From assembly GCA_017302015.1 (NCBI GenBank), contig JAFLEE010000009.1:33361-97360 (forward strand): a stretch of DNA of 64,000 nt. The letters run 5' to 3'. Made by a program: the position numbers and the translations under genes. Below the pieces are notes generated by a model. The model saw nothing but the letters and a program-made list of their open reading frames with translations. It had not been told where the DNA came from and did no database searches. The stretch comes from Spirochaetota bacterium. GTDB taxonomy: Bacteria > Spirochaetota > UBA12135 > COTS27 > JAFLEE01. Below, piece after piece: positions 33,401 to 43,106 of this stretch (within the stretch, counting starts at the first letter, position 1; every line of letters begins with the position of its first letter).

Positions 33401-35820
33401 CGGTTCAGGTAGACGAAACTTTCGGTGCCCCCGCCGTTGGCCACGATCTCGTTGCTGCCCGCGCTCCAGGGGTAGGTGTTGTTCATGGGCACCCAAACAT
33501 TGGTCGTGTCGAAGGAGTCGAAATAGTTCGTCTTCCCCTCGTGGATGCCGATGTTGAAATTCGTGGTGAGGGAGCCGACGGTGACGGTGCAGGGGTAGTC
33601 CCCCTTATTGCTCCCCGCGACATAGAGTCCGCCCACGATGGACCCGCCGTTGACCGTGTTCCAGGAGACGGCGGTCGATGCGGGCATCCAATTGGAGTGC
33701 TGGTCCAGGATCCGGGCATCCAGGCGCAATTTTTCCCCCGGATAGACCATGAGCGAGGCGGGGGAAAGTTTGATGGAGGTGGCCACCGGGACATAGGCGA
33801 GGAGGTTCGTGCTGGCGGTGGTGCCGTTTAAGTTGCTGAGCACCACGTTCTTGACTCCCGCGGAGGGGAGGGTCGGGATGCGGAAGGCGAGATCGGCCAC
33901 GTCGCTGTCGCCGCTTAAGGGCTCGAAGACTACCGATTCGGCCGCGAGGCCGTCGACATAGAGGGCCGCCCCGGGGTAGACGTTGGTGGCCCGGATGCGC
34001 AGGACGGCGGTCTGGAATTGGTAGTCGAGGTTGGTGTAGAAATTGCTCGTGGCGATGTTCGTACCGCTATTGGTCGTCATGATGGAGAGGATCTTCAGCG
34101 ACCGGTCGAAATTCACGGGCACGGGGGCGGAGGTGCAGACAATGCTGCCGCCTTGGAGGAGTTGGGCGACGATGGGTTGGGAGTCGCCGGCCACCATGGA
34201 GGATTTAAGGATCGTGATCACCCCCGCCGCCGCGCTGGTGGCCTTCACCACGCCGCCGATGAGCAGGCGCACCTGATCATAAGCGCCCGTGGCCGAAACC
34301 GTCACCGCGAGGTCGCTGTCGTTATAGGTGGCCCCCGCCGCGGGCGAAGTGATGGCGACGCTTCGGGCATTGTTGGTCGAAGTGACCGTGATGCGCTTCC
34401 AGCCGGGGGAGCGCACCGCGTTGTTCTCGTAGGCGACGGCGTAGAGGGTATGGGTGCCGTCGGGGACGAGGCTGCTATCCCAGGTGAAGCCCAGCGAGCC
34501 GCTATTGTTGGTGCAGACGGGGATCGGGGAATCGTCGAGGTAGAGTTCCACCCGGCCGACCCCGTCGGAGCCGGTGACGCTGGCGTTCACGGTGACTGTG
34601 ACGGCTCCGTTGACGATCGCGCCATCGAGGGGGGCGGCGAATGCCACCGCGGGGATCCGGGCGAAGGGTCGGCAGAGGGGGTCGCCCATGAAGGTGGTCG
34701 GGCCCCGTTCGTCGCGCCACGAGCCGAAATAGGCGGCCTCGAGGGAGGTGTAGCCCCTCATATACATCCAGCGGAAGCGCTCCGAATAATTGGTGTCGCT
34801 GGAGGCCTGCATGAAGCCGAGGTAGGGTTCGGTCACGGCGCCCGACATGGTCGCGAACCCCATGCGCAGGTAGAGCGGCATGGGAAATTGCTGCTGGGCC
34901 CGGGTTTCGAAGAAGTGATCGGGCAAAAGACCATACGATTCGTGGGCCTCGACATAGGAGCCGGGGAGGGCCATGTTCGTCGGGTGGTAATTGGAATAAT
35001 TGAAGTAATTATAGCCGGAATAGGTCCCGCCCCCGAGGAACACCAGGGTATTGGTGATATTGGCGGTCTTGAAATTATAGCTCCCGTTGGTCCACATGCT
35101 GTCGAGGCTCCGGGTGGCCGCCCACGTCTGGGCCAGGGGCCACGCGTCGCCGGAATTGAGCACGCTATAGGGGCCGATCTGGAGGATCCATTTGCCGTAG
35201 GGCGCCGCGGCCGAGTAGGCGCCGTCCCCGCGGATGGACTGGTCGATGCCGCGCTTCACTTCGTCGATGCGGTAGCCGTAGAGGTGGGTCGCCAGGCGGT
35301 AGCGCTTGTTCCCCGGGAAGAGGTTCGTGCACGAGAAGAAGCCGTTGGTGGCGGTGGCGAACGAGGGCCCGGAATACCAACTCTGGTTATGATTGGAGCA
35401 GCTCAGGTAGCTGGACAGGTAGGAGGCCACGGAATGGTCGACGGTGGCCGATGGATAGCGGACGCGCACCGGAATGCCGTAGGAGAGCACGATGTAGTCG
35501 ATGGTATTGGAGAGCCCGCGCCCGTCGATGGCCGTGAGGATCGGGACGAGGATGTCGTTGGAAAAATTGACGAACGAACCCGAGGCGTAGTAGTTGTTGA
35601 ACCGGTCCACATCGCGTACGCCGATATAGACGACGTTGGTCTCGGGGATGCCCCGCTGGGCCCGGTAATAATTGCCGATGGTCACCGATTCCTGGAAATT
35701 GGTGTCGATGACCAGGAGGACGCGGTGGGGCGCGGGGATGGAGAGCGCGGCGCAAGCGAGCAGGATGGATACGGCCAGACCGCGTCGGAGTCGGTCCCGG
35801 AAGATGCAAGCCATCGTCAT
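30466..35820 (-). CDS. Giant secreted TIGR03790-type protein with seven fibronectin III domains and C-terminal sorting-like domain
   Basis: A 1784-residue exported protein. After a signal peptide (MTMACIFRDRLRRG start, about 1-30), the TIGR03790 domain runs to about residue 380 (HRVLLVIDTNFQESVTIGNYY, in parts HRVLLVIDTN and FQESVTIGNYY). It is followed by immunoglobulin-like domains, a LamG-like region (about 760-940), seven fibronectin III domains (about 957-1580) and a C-terminal domain (about 1710-1784) with FTISGKLV, GIYLAIL and KKMLRVMV, as in FlgD-like or type IX sorting domains. Fibronectin domains 2-4 and 5-7 are a duplicated triplet. It is rich in Asn and Thr. Start at 35820 was chosen for the signal peptide; in-frame ATG 35859 and GTG 35886 are alternatives. 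Function unknown. Confidence 0.8.
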   Translation of the reverse strand: MTMACIFRDRLRRGLAVSILLACAALSIPAPHRVLLVIDTNFQESVTIGNYYRAQRGIPETNVVYIGVRDVDRFNNYYASGSFVNFSNDILVPILTAIDGRGLSNTIDYIVLSYGIPVRVRYPSATVDHSVASYLSSYLSCSNHNQSWYSGPSFATATNGFFSCTNLFPGNKRYRLATHLYGYRIDEVKRGIDQSIRGDGAYSAAAPYGKWILQIGPYSVLNSGDAWPLAQTWAATRSLDSMWTNGSYNFKTANITNTLVFLGGGTYSGYNYFNYSNYHPTNMALPGSYVEAHESYGLLPDHFFETRAQQQFPMPLYLRMGFATMSGAVTEPYLGFMQASSDTNYSERFRWMYMRGYTSLEAAYFGSWRDERGPTTFMGDPLCRPFARIPAVAFAAPLDGAIVNGAVTVTVNASVTGSDGVGRVELYLDDSPIPVCTNNSGSLGFTWDSSLVPDGTHTLYAVAYENNAVRSPGWKRITVTSTNNARSVAITSPAAGATYNDSDLAVTVSATGAYDQVRLLIGGVVKATSAAAGVITILKSSMVAGDSQPIVAQLLQGGSIVCTSAPVPVNFDRSLKILSIMTTNSGTNIATSNFYTNLDYQFQTAVLRIRATNVYPGAALYVDGLAAESVVFEPLSGDSDVADLAFRIPTLPSAGVKNVVLSNLNGTTASTNLLAYVPVATSIKLSPASLMVYPGEKLRLDARILDQHSNWMPASTAVSWNTVNGGSIVGGLYVAGSNKGDYPCTVTVGSLTTNFNIGIHEGKTNYFDSFDTTNVWVPMNNTYPWSAGSNEIVANGGGTESFVYLNRAGSHRGKFAGIVQFEGMLMNNNAAAFFGARVLGELWPSSAYPWRRGWGYGIGIFPGEARQHYQNINSTSGTYTSVTKAFATNVWYTVRMAYDEKSFAVGVYSNGTKVHETNQYFLNGPVYTNFIRLAGTYASRFRNFKIMDWNGADLAPVSPVALVASNATTNSIDLAWRDLSGDETGFNIWRSLSNSNYTLVSTTAAGATAYTDASLAPDTRYYFRVTATNASGESLFDGPVILRTKAATAPGAPTGLAAAVTTGTVTLTWTDGATNESGFRVERSTNGVTWSNVGTTGVNGNTFDVYSLPDGSSFFRVCATNSAGDSAYAGPLAVSHPTVAAPSAFAAVVSGTNRITLTWTDNATNELGFIIYRDWTEIATNGPNTTTFIDTGLSTNVTYWYYVQSYNDFDAKSSSFLNRKIIPVFPAVPTNLLPTDPTPTSVRLSWTDPASNAGGFRVQRSPDGVSWGAPSVVNGTNVFDDVGLTQGSLYYYRVQATNIFGDSAWSPSTNIRPDSHAVPLAPSGLAAALSLATVTLSWTDGATNESGFRVERSTNGLTWSNVAAVVSNSNAAAIASLPDGSSYFRVCATNAAGDSPWAGPILVSHLMVAAPTNFTATVAGTNRIALCWSDPATNEMGFIIYRNLSPIATNAPNLTNFTDTGLATNTPYAYYVRAYNLFDAKDSATLNPIIQPILPAVPTNFSAAEASPVSVRLGWGDGGSNTGGFRLHRTLDGSNWSSLALVAGTNIWVDDQAVIGSWAWYRVAATNQFGDSAWTAPVSNLLQRRLVLSEGGATPLPLENRLVFRYQWTGKNFAEPAGMAYQISTHRSGKWTQISNLDAFAVATNGKWTNAWTIPTGYDTARAVDVRLVATFAGGEISAPLILSNIDLSVFFQAASDLTRAAAVNNPWRGEGDGIAFVNLTGHTAVKIFTISGKLVADLKAPVDGSGRVVWSLGGARSPGPGIYLAILHDPAVPKKMLRVMVLP
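31080..32690 (-). repeat. Duplicated fibronectin-triplet block (807-bp period)
   Basis: Inside the giant gene, a three-domain block is present twice in tandem. The first copy is about 32690-31885 and the second about 31882-31080. The stretch encoding SSFFRVCATN near 32470 recurs near 31663 as SSYFRVCATN, 807 bp (269 codons) away. The DNA is still recognisably similar, which indicates a fairly recent duplication. Confidence 0.65.
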
Positions 35821-35951
35821 CCGAAAGTCAGACGGGCTTCCTACTATGTTACGAACCATTATTTTTCGCCGCCGGACTCCGGTCACGACACCAAAGTTGT
35901 ATCACCCCATAAGTGTACGAAGGGAACAAAGGAGGGTCAATGCACCGATAG

Positions 35952-35979
35952 GCAATTCTTGTGTACGGTTAAGCAATTC
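35952..35979. promoter_or_regulatory. Direct repeat GCAATTC with 21-bp period (candidate AraC site)
   Basis: GCAATTC at 35952-35958 and 35973-35979 lie on the same face of the helix, the arrangement AraC-family proteins prefer. The repeats lie between the giant secreted-protein gene and the PocR-AraC gene. Confidence 0.35.
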
Positions 35980-36106
35980 CCGGGTTTGATATTTTCTCTC
36001 GGATGTTCGGATCTTTTCATCAATTTTCGCTGACAAACGGGGATTCCAACGTTCTCTGGCCATGCTGCTATCCTCGAAAGCACACATTCTTTTTGGGCCC
36101 GATCGA

Positions 36107-36134
36107 TTGAACTGCCTGCGCTCTGTATCATAAT
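36107..36134 (+). promoter_or_regulatory. Promoter of the PocR-AraC gene (probably leaderless)
   Basis: TTGAAC (36107-36112), 16 bp, CATAAT (36129-36134). The ATG follows after 9 nt, so the transcript would begin at or just before it. This favours the ATG at 36144 over the internal ATGs at 36177 and 36180. Confidence 0.55.
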
Positions 36135-36143
36135 TATTAGCAC

Positions 36144-37061
36144 ATGGGTTCAGTCGAATCTTTTGCGAGTACGTCCATGATGGCATACTCGCCCATGGAG
36201 AAAGCGGGCGCGGAGATCTCCGTCAACGAGAAGGAGATCCGCGAACTCCTGTCCATCATCGACACCCTCTTCGGCATCCAGGCGGGGTACTTCCACCTTT
36301 CCGAAACCAACAAGCGTTGGACGGTCATCCTCAACCGTACCCAACCCTACGGCCCCTATTGCCAACTCGTGCGCAAGCGCCATGCGGGGCGCTGCGAGTC
36401 GTCCAACGACGACTTTTTGGAAAAAGCCAAGGCTCTGGGGAAGCCCCTCTGGTACCAGTGCTATAACGGCCTCTTCGAACTCTATCTTCCGCTGCGCCTG
36501 GGCGCGCGCGACGCCGGCTTCCTCCACCTGGCCCAGGTGCGCTCGGAGAAGCCCTTCGTCACGGTCGCCCGGGAATGCGGCCTCCACGAGAACCCCGACC
36601 TCGAGGACCTCCGCAAGATCTACGAGGGCCTGCCGGTGGTGGAGGCGAAGAAACGCGAGATGATCGCGCGCCTCATCACGGTCTTCGCCGAGCAGATCGT
36701 CGCCAAGCGCCTCGTGGAATGGCGCGAGGCCGATCCGTCCAAACTCCTCGAGTATTACGTCGAGGAGCACCTCGACAAGGATCCGAGCATCGAGGGCGCG
36801 GCCCGCTACGTGGGCAAGAGCGCCTCCTGGGTGACCCATACGTTCAAGAAGAAGTACGCGCGCTCCTTCCGCGACCACCTCGGAGCGCGGCGCATCGAAC
36901 GGGCCCGCGCCCACTTGGCGGTGAAGTCCATCGCCGAAACGGCCACGCTGTGCGGCTTCAAGAACCGCTACCACTTCACCCGGGTCTTCACCCGATTGGC
37001 GGGGATGACCCCCATGCTGTTCCAACGCTCGTTGAGGAAAGGGGAGAAGGGAGGGAATTGA
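36144..37061 (+). CDS. PocR-domain AraC-family transcriptional regulator
   Basis: A 305-residue regulator. The N-terminal half (about 28-165) is a PocR sensory domain, with KRHAGRCESSNDDF, WYQCYNGLFELYLPL and GFLHLAQVRSE as recognisable parts; PocR domains bind small hydrocarbon or diol derivatives and often use Cys residues. The C-terminal half (about 205-300) is an AraC double helix-turn-helix, including DPSIEGAARYVGKSASWVTH and LCGFKNRYHFTRVFTRLAGM. It is divergent from the giant secreted-protein gene and ends 130 bp from the convergent MFS gene. Target genes not known. Confidence 0.88.
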   Translation: MGSVESFASTSMMAYSPMEKAGAEISVNEKEIRELLSIIDTLFGIQAGYFHLSETNKRWTVILNRTQPYGPYCQLVRKRHAGRCESSNDDFLEKAKALGKPLWYQCYNGLFELYLPLRLGARDAGFLHLAQVRSEKPFVTVARECGLHENPDLEDLRKIYEGLPVVEAKKREMIARLITVFAEQIVAKRLVEWREADPSKLLEYYVEEHLDKDPSIEGAARYVGKSASWVTHTFKKKYARSFRDHLGARRIERARAHLAVKSIAETATLCGFKNRYHFTRVFTRLAGMTPMLFQRSLRKGEKGGN

Positions 37062-37190
37062 TCCCGCGAGTTCCGCGGCCGACGGGAACACGCGGCTTCG
37101 CGCGCGGCGTCCGAGCCGACGCTCCGAAGGATTCGGGCCTCGTGATGGGGGGACGCCGGGGGGATCCGCGTCCCCGCGGCGGCGTTTCCG

Positions 37191-38327
37191 TTAGAGGCGC
37201 GGCAAGCGGTGGCGTTCGAAATGGGGGAGGCTGACGGCCGCGAACAGCGCCAGCGCGACGAGGCAGCACGCCGCGGAGACGAGGAAGGCCCCGGAGAGAC
37301 CGACGGCATCGGCGAGGGCGCCGGTGGCGAGCATCCCCGCGCCGATGCCGCCGTCGAAGGCGGTGAAGAAGGTGCTATTGGCCGCCCCGCGCCGGTCCCG
37401 AGGCACGAGGTCGTTGATCATGGCCTGGAAGAGCGGGTTGACGAGGCCCTGTCCGAGGCCGATGATGGCCGCGGTCAGGTAGAACGCTGCCGCCCCCTTC
37501 CAGAGCGACAGGAGCGCGAAGCCGCCGGCGAGGGTCAGCATGCTGAAGATCCCGAGGCCGACGGGGCCCCGGCGGTCGTAGAAGCGGCCGGAAAAGAGGC
37601 GCGCGGCCGCCAGGCCCGCCGCGAACACGAGGAAGAAGACGCCGGCGTGGGCGATGCGCCGCTCGGAGGCGTAGAGGGGCACGAAGGCGAGTAGCCCCCC
37701 GTAGGTGAAGGTGAGGAAGAAGAGCGACAGGGAAAGGGGGGCGACCCGCGGTTCGATGAAGGAGCCGAGGCCAAAGGGCTTCGCGTGCTCGCGGGGCGCC
37801 TCCTTCGGGAAGCGGACGAGGAGCAGCACGCCCAGGGCGAGGAAGCCCGCCACCGCCGCCGCCACGAAGACCCGGGTAAAATGCCCCTGGCCCAGGAGCG
37901 AGAGGGCCGCCAGGGGCCCGATGGCCATGGCGAACGTCATGGAGAGCCCGTAGATCCCGAGGCCCTCGCCGCGGCGGGCGGGGGGGATGAAATCCACCAC
38001 CAGCGACGCGCCGCACGTCGTGGTGCCGCCCCACGCCAGCCCCTGCAAGATCCGCAGCGCGAGCACCGAGGCGAGGCCGGGGGCGAAGGCGTAGGGCAGG
38101 CTGAAGGCGGCGAAGAGGAACAGGGTCGCCAGGTAGAGCGCGCGCTTGTGCCCCCGGTCGAGCAGGTGCCCGATGAGGGGCCTCGACAGGAGGGTGGCCA
38201 GGGTGAAGGCGCCCATGAGGAGGCCGATGCCGGTCTTGTCCGTCCCGAAATTCTCGTGGAGGTAGAGCGGGAGCACCGGAAGCGTGAAATAGAAGCCCGA
38301 GAACAGGAGCACGGCCGTGGCCCCCAT
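37191..38327 (-). CDS. MFS transporter (start possibly at an upstream CTG)
   Basis: Major-facilitator transporter of about 378 residues with 12 helices. The loop pattern RPLIGHLLDRGHKRALYLAT (about 48-67) is the MFS motif A form. The frame is open upstream of the first ATG and encodes LLAPRQPLWNRPFALM before it, which looks like the usual N-terminus just before helix 1. The only start codons there are two CTGs (38372 and 38369). A GAGG that overlaps the gyrB stop lies 8 nt before the first CTG. The ATG at 38327 would begin inside helix 1. It follows gyrB on the same strand by 55 bp. Substrate unknown. Confidence 0.85.
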   Translation of the reverse strand: MGATAVLLFSGFYFTLPVLPLYLHENFGTDKTGIGLLMGAFTLATLLSRPLIGHLLDRGHKRALYLATLFLFAAFSLPYAFAPGLASVLALRILQGLAWGGTTTCGASLVVDFIPPARRGEGLGIYGLSMTFAMAIGPLAALSLLGQGHFTRVFVAAAVAGFLALGVLLLVRFPKEAPREHAKPFGLGSFIEPRVAPLSLSLFFLTFTYGGLLAFVPLYASERRIAHAGVFFLVFAAGLAAARLFSGRFYDRRGPVGLGIFSMLTLAGGFALLSLWKGAAAFYLTAAIIGLGQGLVNPLFQAMINDLVPRDRRGAANSTFFTAFDGGIGAGMLATGALADAVGLSGAFLVSAACCLVALALFAAVSLPHFERHRLPRL

Positions 38328-38382
38328 GAGGGCGAACGGGCGGTTCCAAAGCGGCTGGCGCGGCGCCAGCAGGCGGGCGGCC

Positions 38383-41507
<3,125 letters not shown>

Positions 41508-41515
41508 GGGGAAAA

Positions 41516-41544
41516 ATTGTACTTTGTTCGCTCGATTCGATCAA
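41516..41544 (-). promoter_or_regulatory. Promoter of the unknown-gyrB operon (leaderless)
   Basis: TTGATC (41544-41539), 17 bp, TACAAT (41521-41516) on the minus strand, then 8 nt to the ATG at 41507. No ribosome-binding site is possible in so short a leader. Confidence 0.65.
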
Positions 41545-41555
41545 ATTCGGTGGTG

Positions 41556-42377
41556 ATGATATATATGAGGAAAGGCCTATTTGCCTCGGATACCCCATTG
41601 AAACTCGCCAGCTGGAACGTCAACGGTTTGCGCGCCATTTTCGGAAAGAATTTGGTCGCTTATTTGGAAGAATTCGGGCCCGATATCCTGGCTTTACAGG
41701 AAATCAAGGTCCAGGAAGACCAATTACCCCCTGAATTCCACGAAAATCCCGTCCTCAAGGGCTACCACAAGTACTATTTCCCCGCGGAAAAGAAGGGATA
41801 CTCGGGGACCGCCTTTTTTACCCGCAAGGAACCCCTTGCCGTCCATAAGGGCATGGGCAACCCCGAATTCGACCGGGAAGGGCGCGTCCTGACCCTGGAA
41901 TTCGCCGATTTCTATATCGCTTCCATCTACTTCCCGAATTCCCAGCACGAACTCCTGCGCCTCGATTACAAACTGGCCTTCAATGAAGCCCTCCTGAAGT
42001 ACGCCCGCAAGCTCGACAAGGCGAAACCGGTCATCCTCACCGGCGACTTCAACGTGGCCCACGAAGAGATCGACCTGAAGAACCCCAAAGAGAACATGAT
42101 GAACCCCGGGTTCTATATCGACGAGCGCAAATGGTTCTCCAAGCTCGTCCATCCCGACACCGGCTTCTGCGACATCTTCCGCGAGCAGCACCCCGGCGAG
42201 GCCGACCGCTACACGTGGTGGAGCTACCGCCTGCGCGCCCGGGAACGGAACATCGGATGGAGGATCGACTATTTCGTGGTCTCCAACCGCCTCAAGGCCC
42301 GCCTCGGCGAGGCGACCCTGGAGGACGAAGTGCTGGGCAGCGACCATTGCCCCATCGGCCTGGTGCTCAAGGACTAA
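41556..42377 (+). CDS. xth: Exodeoxyribonuclease III
   Basis: AP endonuclease and 3'-5' exonuclease of base-excision repair, 273 aa from this start. The fold is EEP: LASWNVNGLRA near the N-terminus, LQEIKVQEDQ (metal-binding Glu), GDFNVAHEEIDL and GSDHCPIGL (catalytic His) at the end. YTWWSYRLRARERNIGWRID is the conserved specificity loop. Start is uncertain: ATG 41556, ATG 41565 or TTG 41598 (which would give the common MKLASWNVNG start); all are in the same frame. The longer frame upstream overlaps the divergent gene and is not coding. It is divergent from the gyrB operon and 6 bp before the methylase gene. Confidence 0.94.
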   Translation: MIYMRKGLFASDTPLKLASWNVNGLRAIFGKNLVAYLEEFGPDILALQEIKVQEDQLPPEFHENPVLKGYHKYYFPAEKKGYSGTAFFTRKEPLAVHKGMGNPEFDREGRVLTLEFADFYIASIYFPNSQHELLRLDYKLAFNEALLKYARKLDKAKPVILTGDFNVAHEEIDLKNPKENMMNPGFYIDERKWFSKLVHPDTGFCDIFREQHPGEADRYTWWSYRLRARERNIGWRIDYFVVSNRLKARLGEATLEDEVLGSDHCPIGLVLKD

Positions 42378-42383
42378 CGCCGC

Positions 42384-43103
42384 GTGCCTCCGTCCCCCGC
42401 GTCCCCGTTCCGCCTGAAGGAACTCTTCATCGTTTCGCTGCCCATCGGGAACCCGGGCGATCTCCCTCCCCGGGCCGTGGAGGCGCTGCGCGCCTGCGAC
42501 GCCGTGGTCGCCGAGACCGCGGTCGGGGCCAAGCGCGCCCTCGACCATTGCGGGGTGGCCTTCTCCGAGAAGGTCGTGCACGAACTCAATATCCATAACC
42601 GCGACCGCGACAGCCGCCAGTTGGCCGACCAGCTCCTCGAGGAGCACGCGCGCGTCGCCCTCATCTCCGAGGCGGGCTCGCCCATCCTCGCCGACCCCGG
42701 CTCCCGCTTGGCCGGGCACTTGGCCGAGTGCGGGGTGGCGCTGCGCTACGTCGCCGGGGCCTCCTCGATCATCGCGGCCCTCTCGGTGGCGGGGCTGCCC
42801 TGCGAGGAGTTCTATTTCGCCGGCTTCCTCCCGCGCGACGAGATGAAGGCCGTCGCGCGCCTGAAAGACATCGCCCGCTTCCGCGCCACCACGGTGATCC
42901 TCGAGGCGCCCCACCGCTTGCCCGGGTTCCTCGAGATCCTCCACAAGGGCTTGCCCCCCGCCACGCGCGTGGCCCTGGCCTTTAACCTCACCTGCGACGA
43001 TGAAGAAGTCTGGCGCGGCAGCGCGGGCGAGGCGCGCCGTGCCCTCGCCGACGAGAAGCGCAAGCGCCCCTTCGTGTGCGTAGCGGAAGCGCCGCGGGTC
43101 TAG
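42384..43103 (+). CDS. RsmI-like SAM-dependent methyltransferase, short form
   Basis: Tetrapyrrole-methylase-fold protein of 239 aa. LFIVSLPIGNPGDLPPRAVE and VVAETAVGAKRAL, then ISEAGSPILADPGSRLAGH and YVAGASSIIAALSVAGLPCE, follow RsmI (16S rRNA C1402 2'-O-methyltransferase). However, the usual EDTR is replaced by AETAVGAKR and SDAGTPxISDPG is replaced by SEAGSPILADPG, and the C-terminal 40-50 residues are missing. A short RsmI-like family with the same changes is known in Bacteroidetes, and this may be that protein rather than the canonical enzyme. GTG at 42384 is the only suitable start. Convergent with the large GH2-like gene, 3 bp away. Confidence 0.75.
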   Translation: MPPSPASPFRLKELFIVSLPIGNPGDLPPRAVEALRACDAVVAETAVGAKRALDHCGVAFSEKVVHELNIHNRDRDSRQLADQLLEEHARVALISEAGSPILADPGSRLAGHLAECGVALRYVAGASSIIAALSVAGLPCEEFYFAGFLPRDEMKAVARLKDIARFRATTVILEAPHRLPGFLEILHKGLPPATRVALAFNLTCDDEEVWRGSAGEARRALADEKRKRPFVCVAEAPRV

Positions 43104-43106
43104 GGC

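Larger units (their letters stand above)
35821..36143. other. AT-rich divergent intergenic region between the giant gene and the PocR-AraC gene
   Basis: 323 bp of lower-GC sequence with a promoter for the rightward gene at 36107-36134 and a 7-bp direct repeat at 35952 and 35973. No small gene was found in it. Confidence 0.6.

Noticed and set aside
31117..33831. A 904-residue open frame on the plus strand across the giant secreted-protein gene
   Set aside because: Antisense to the fibronectin repeats, so it shows their mirrored periodicity; composition is not protein-like.
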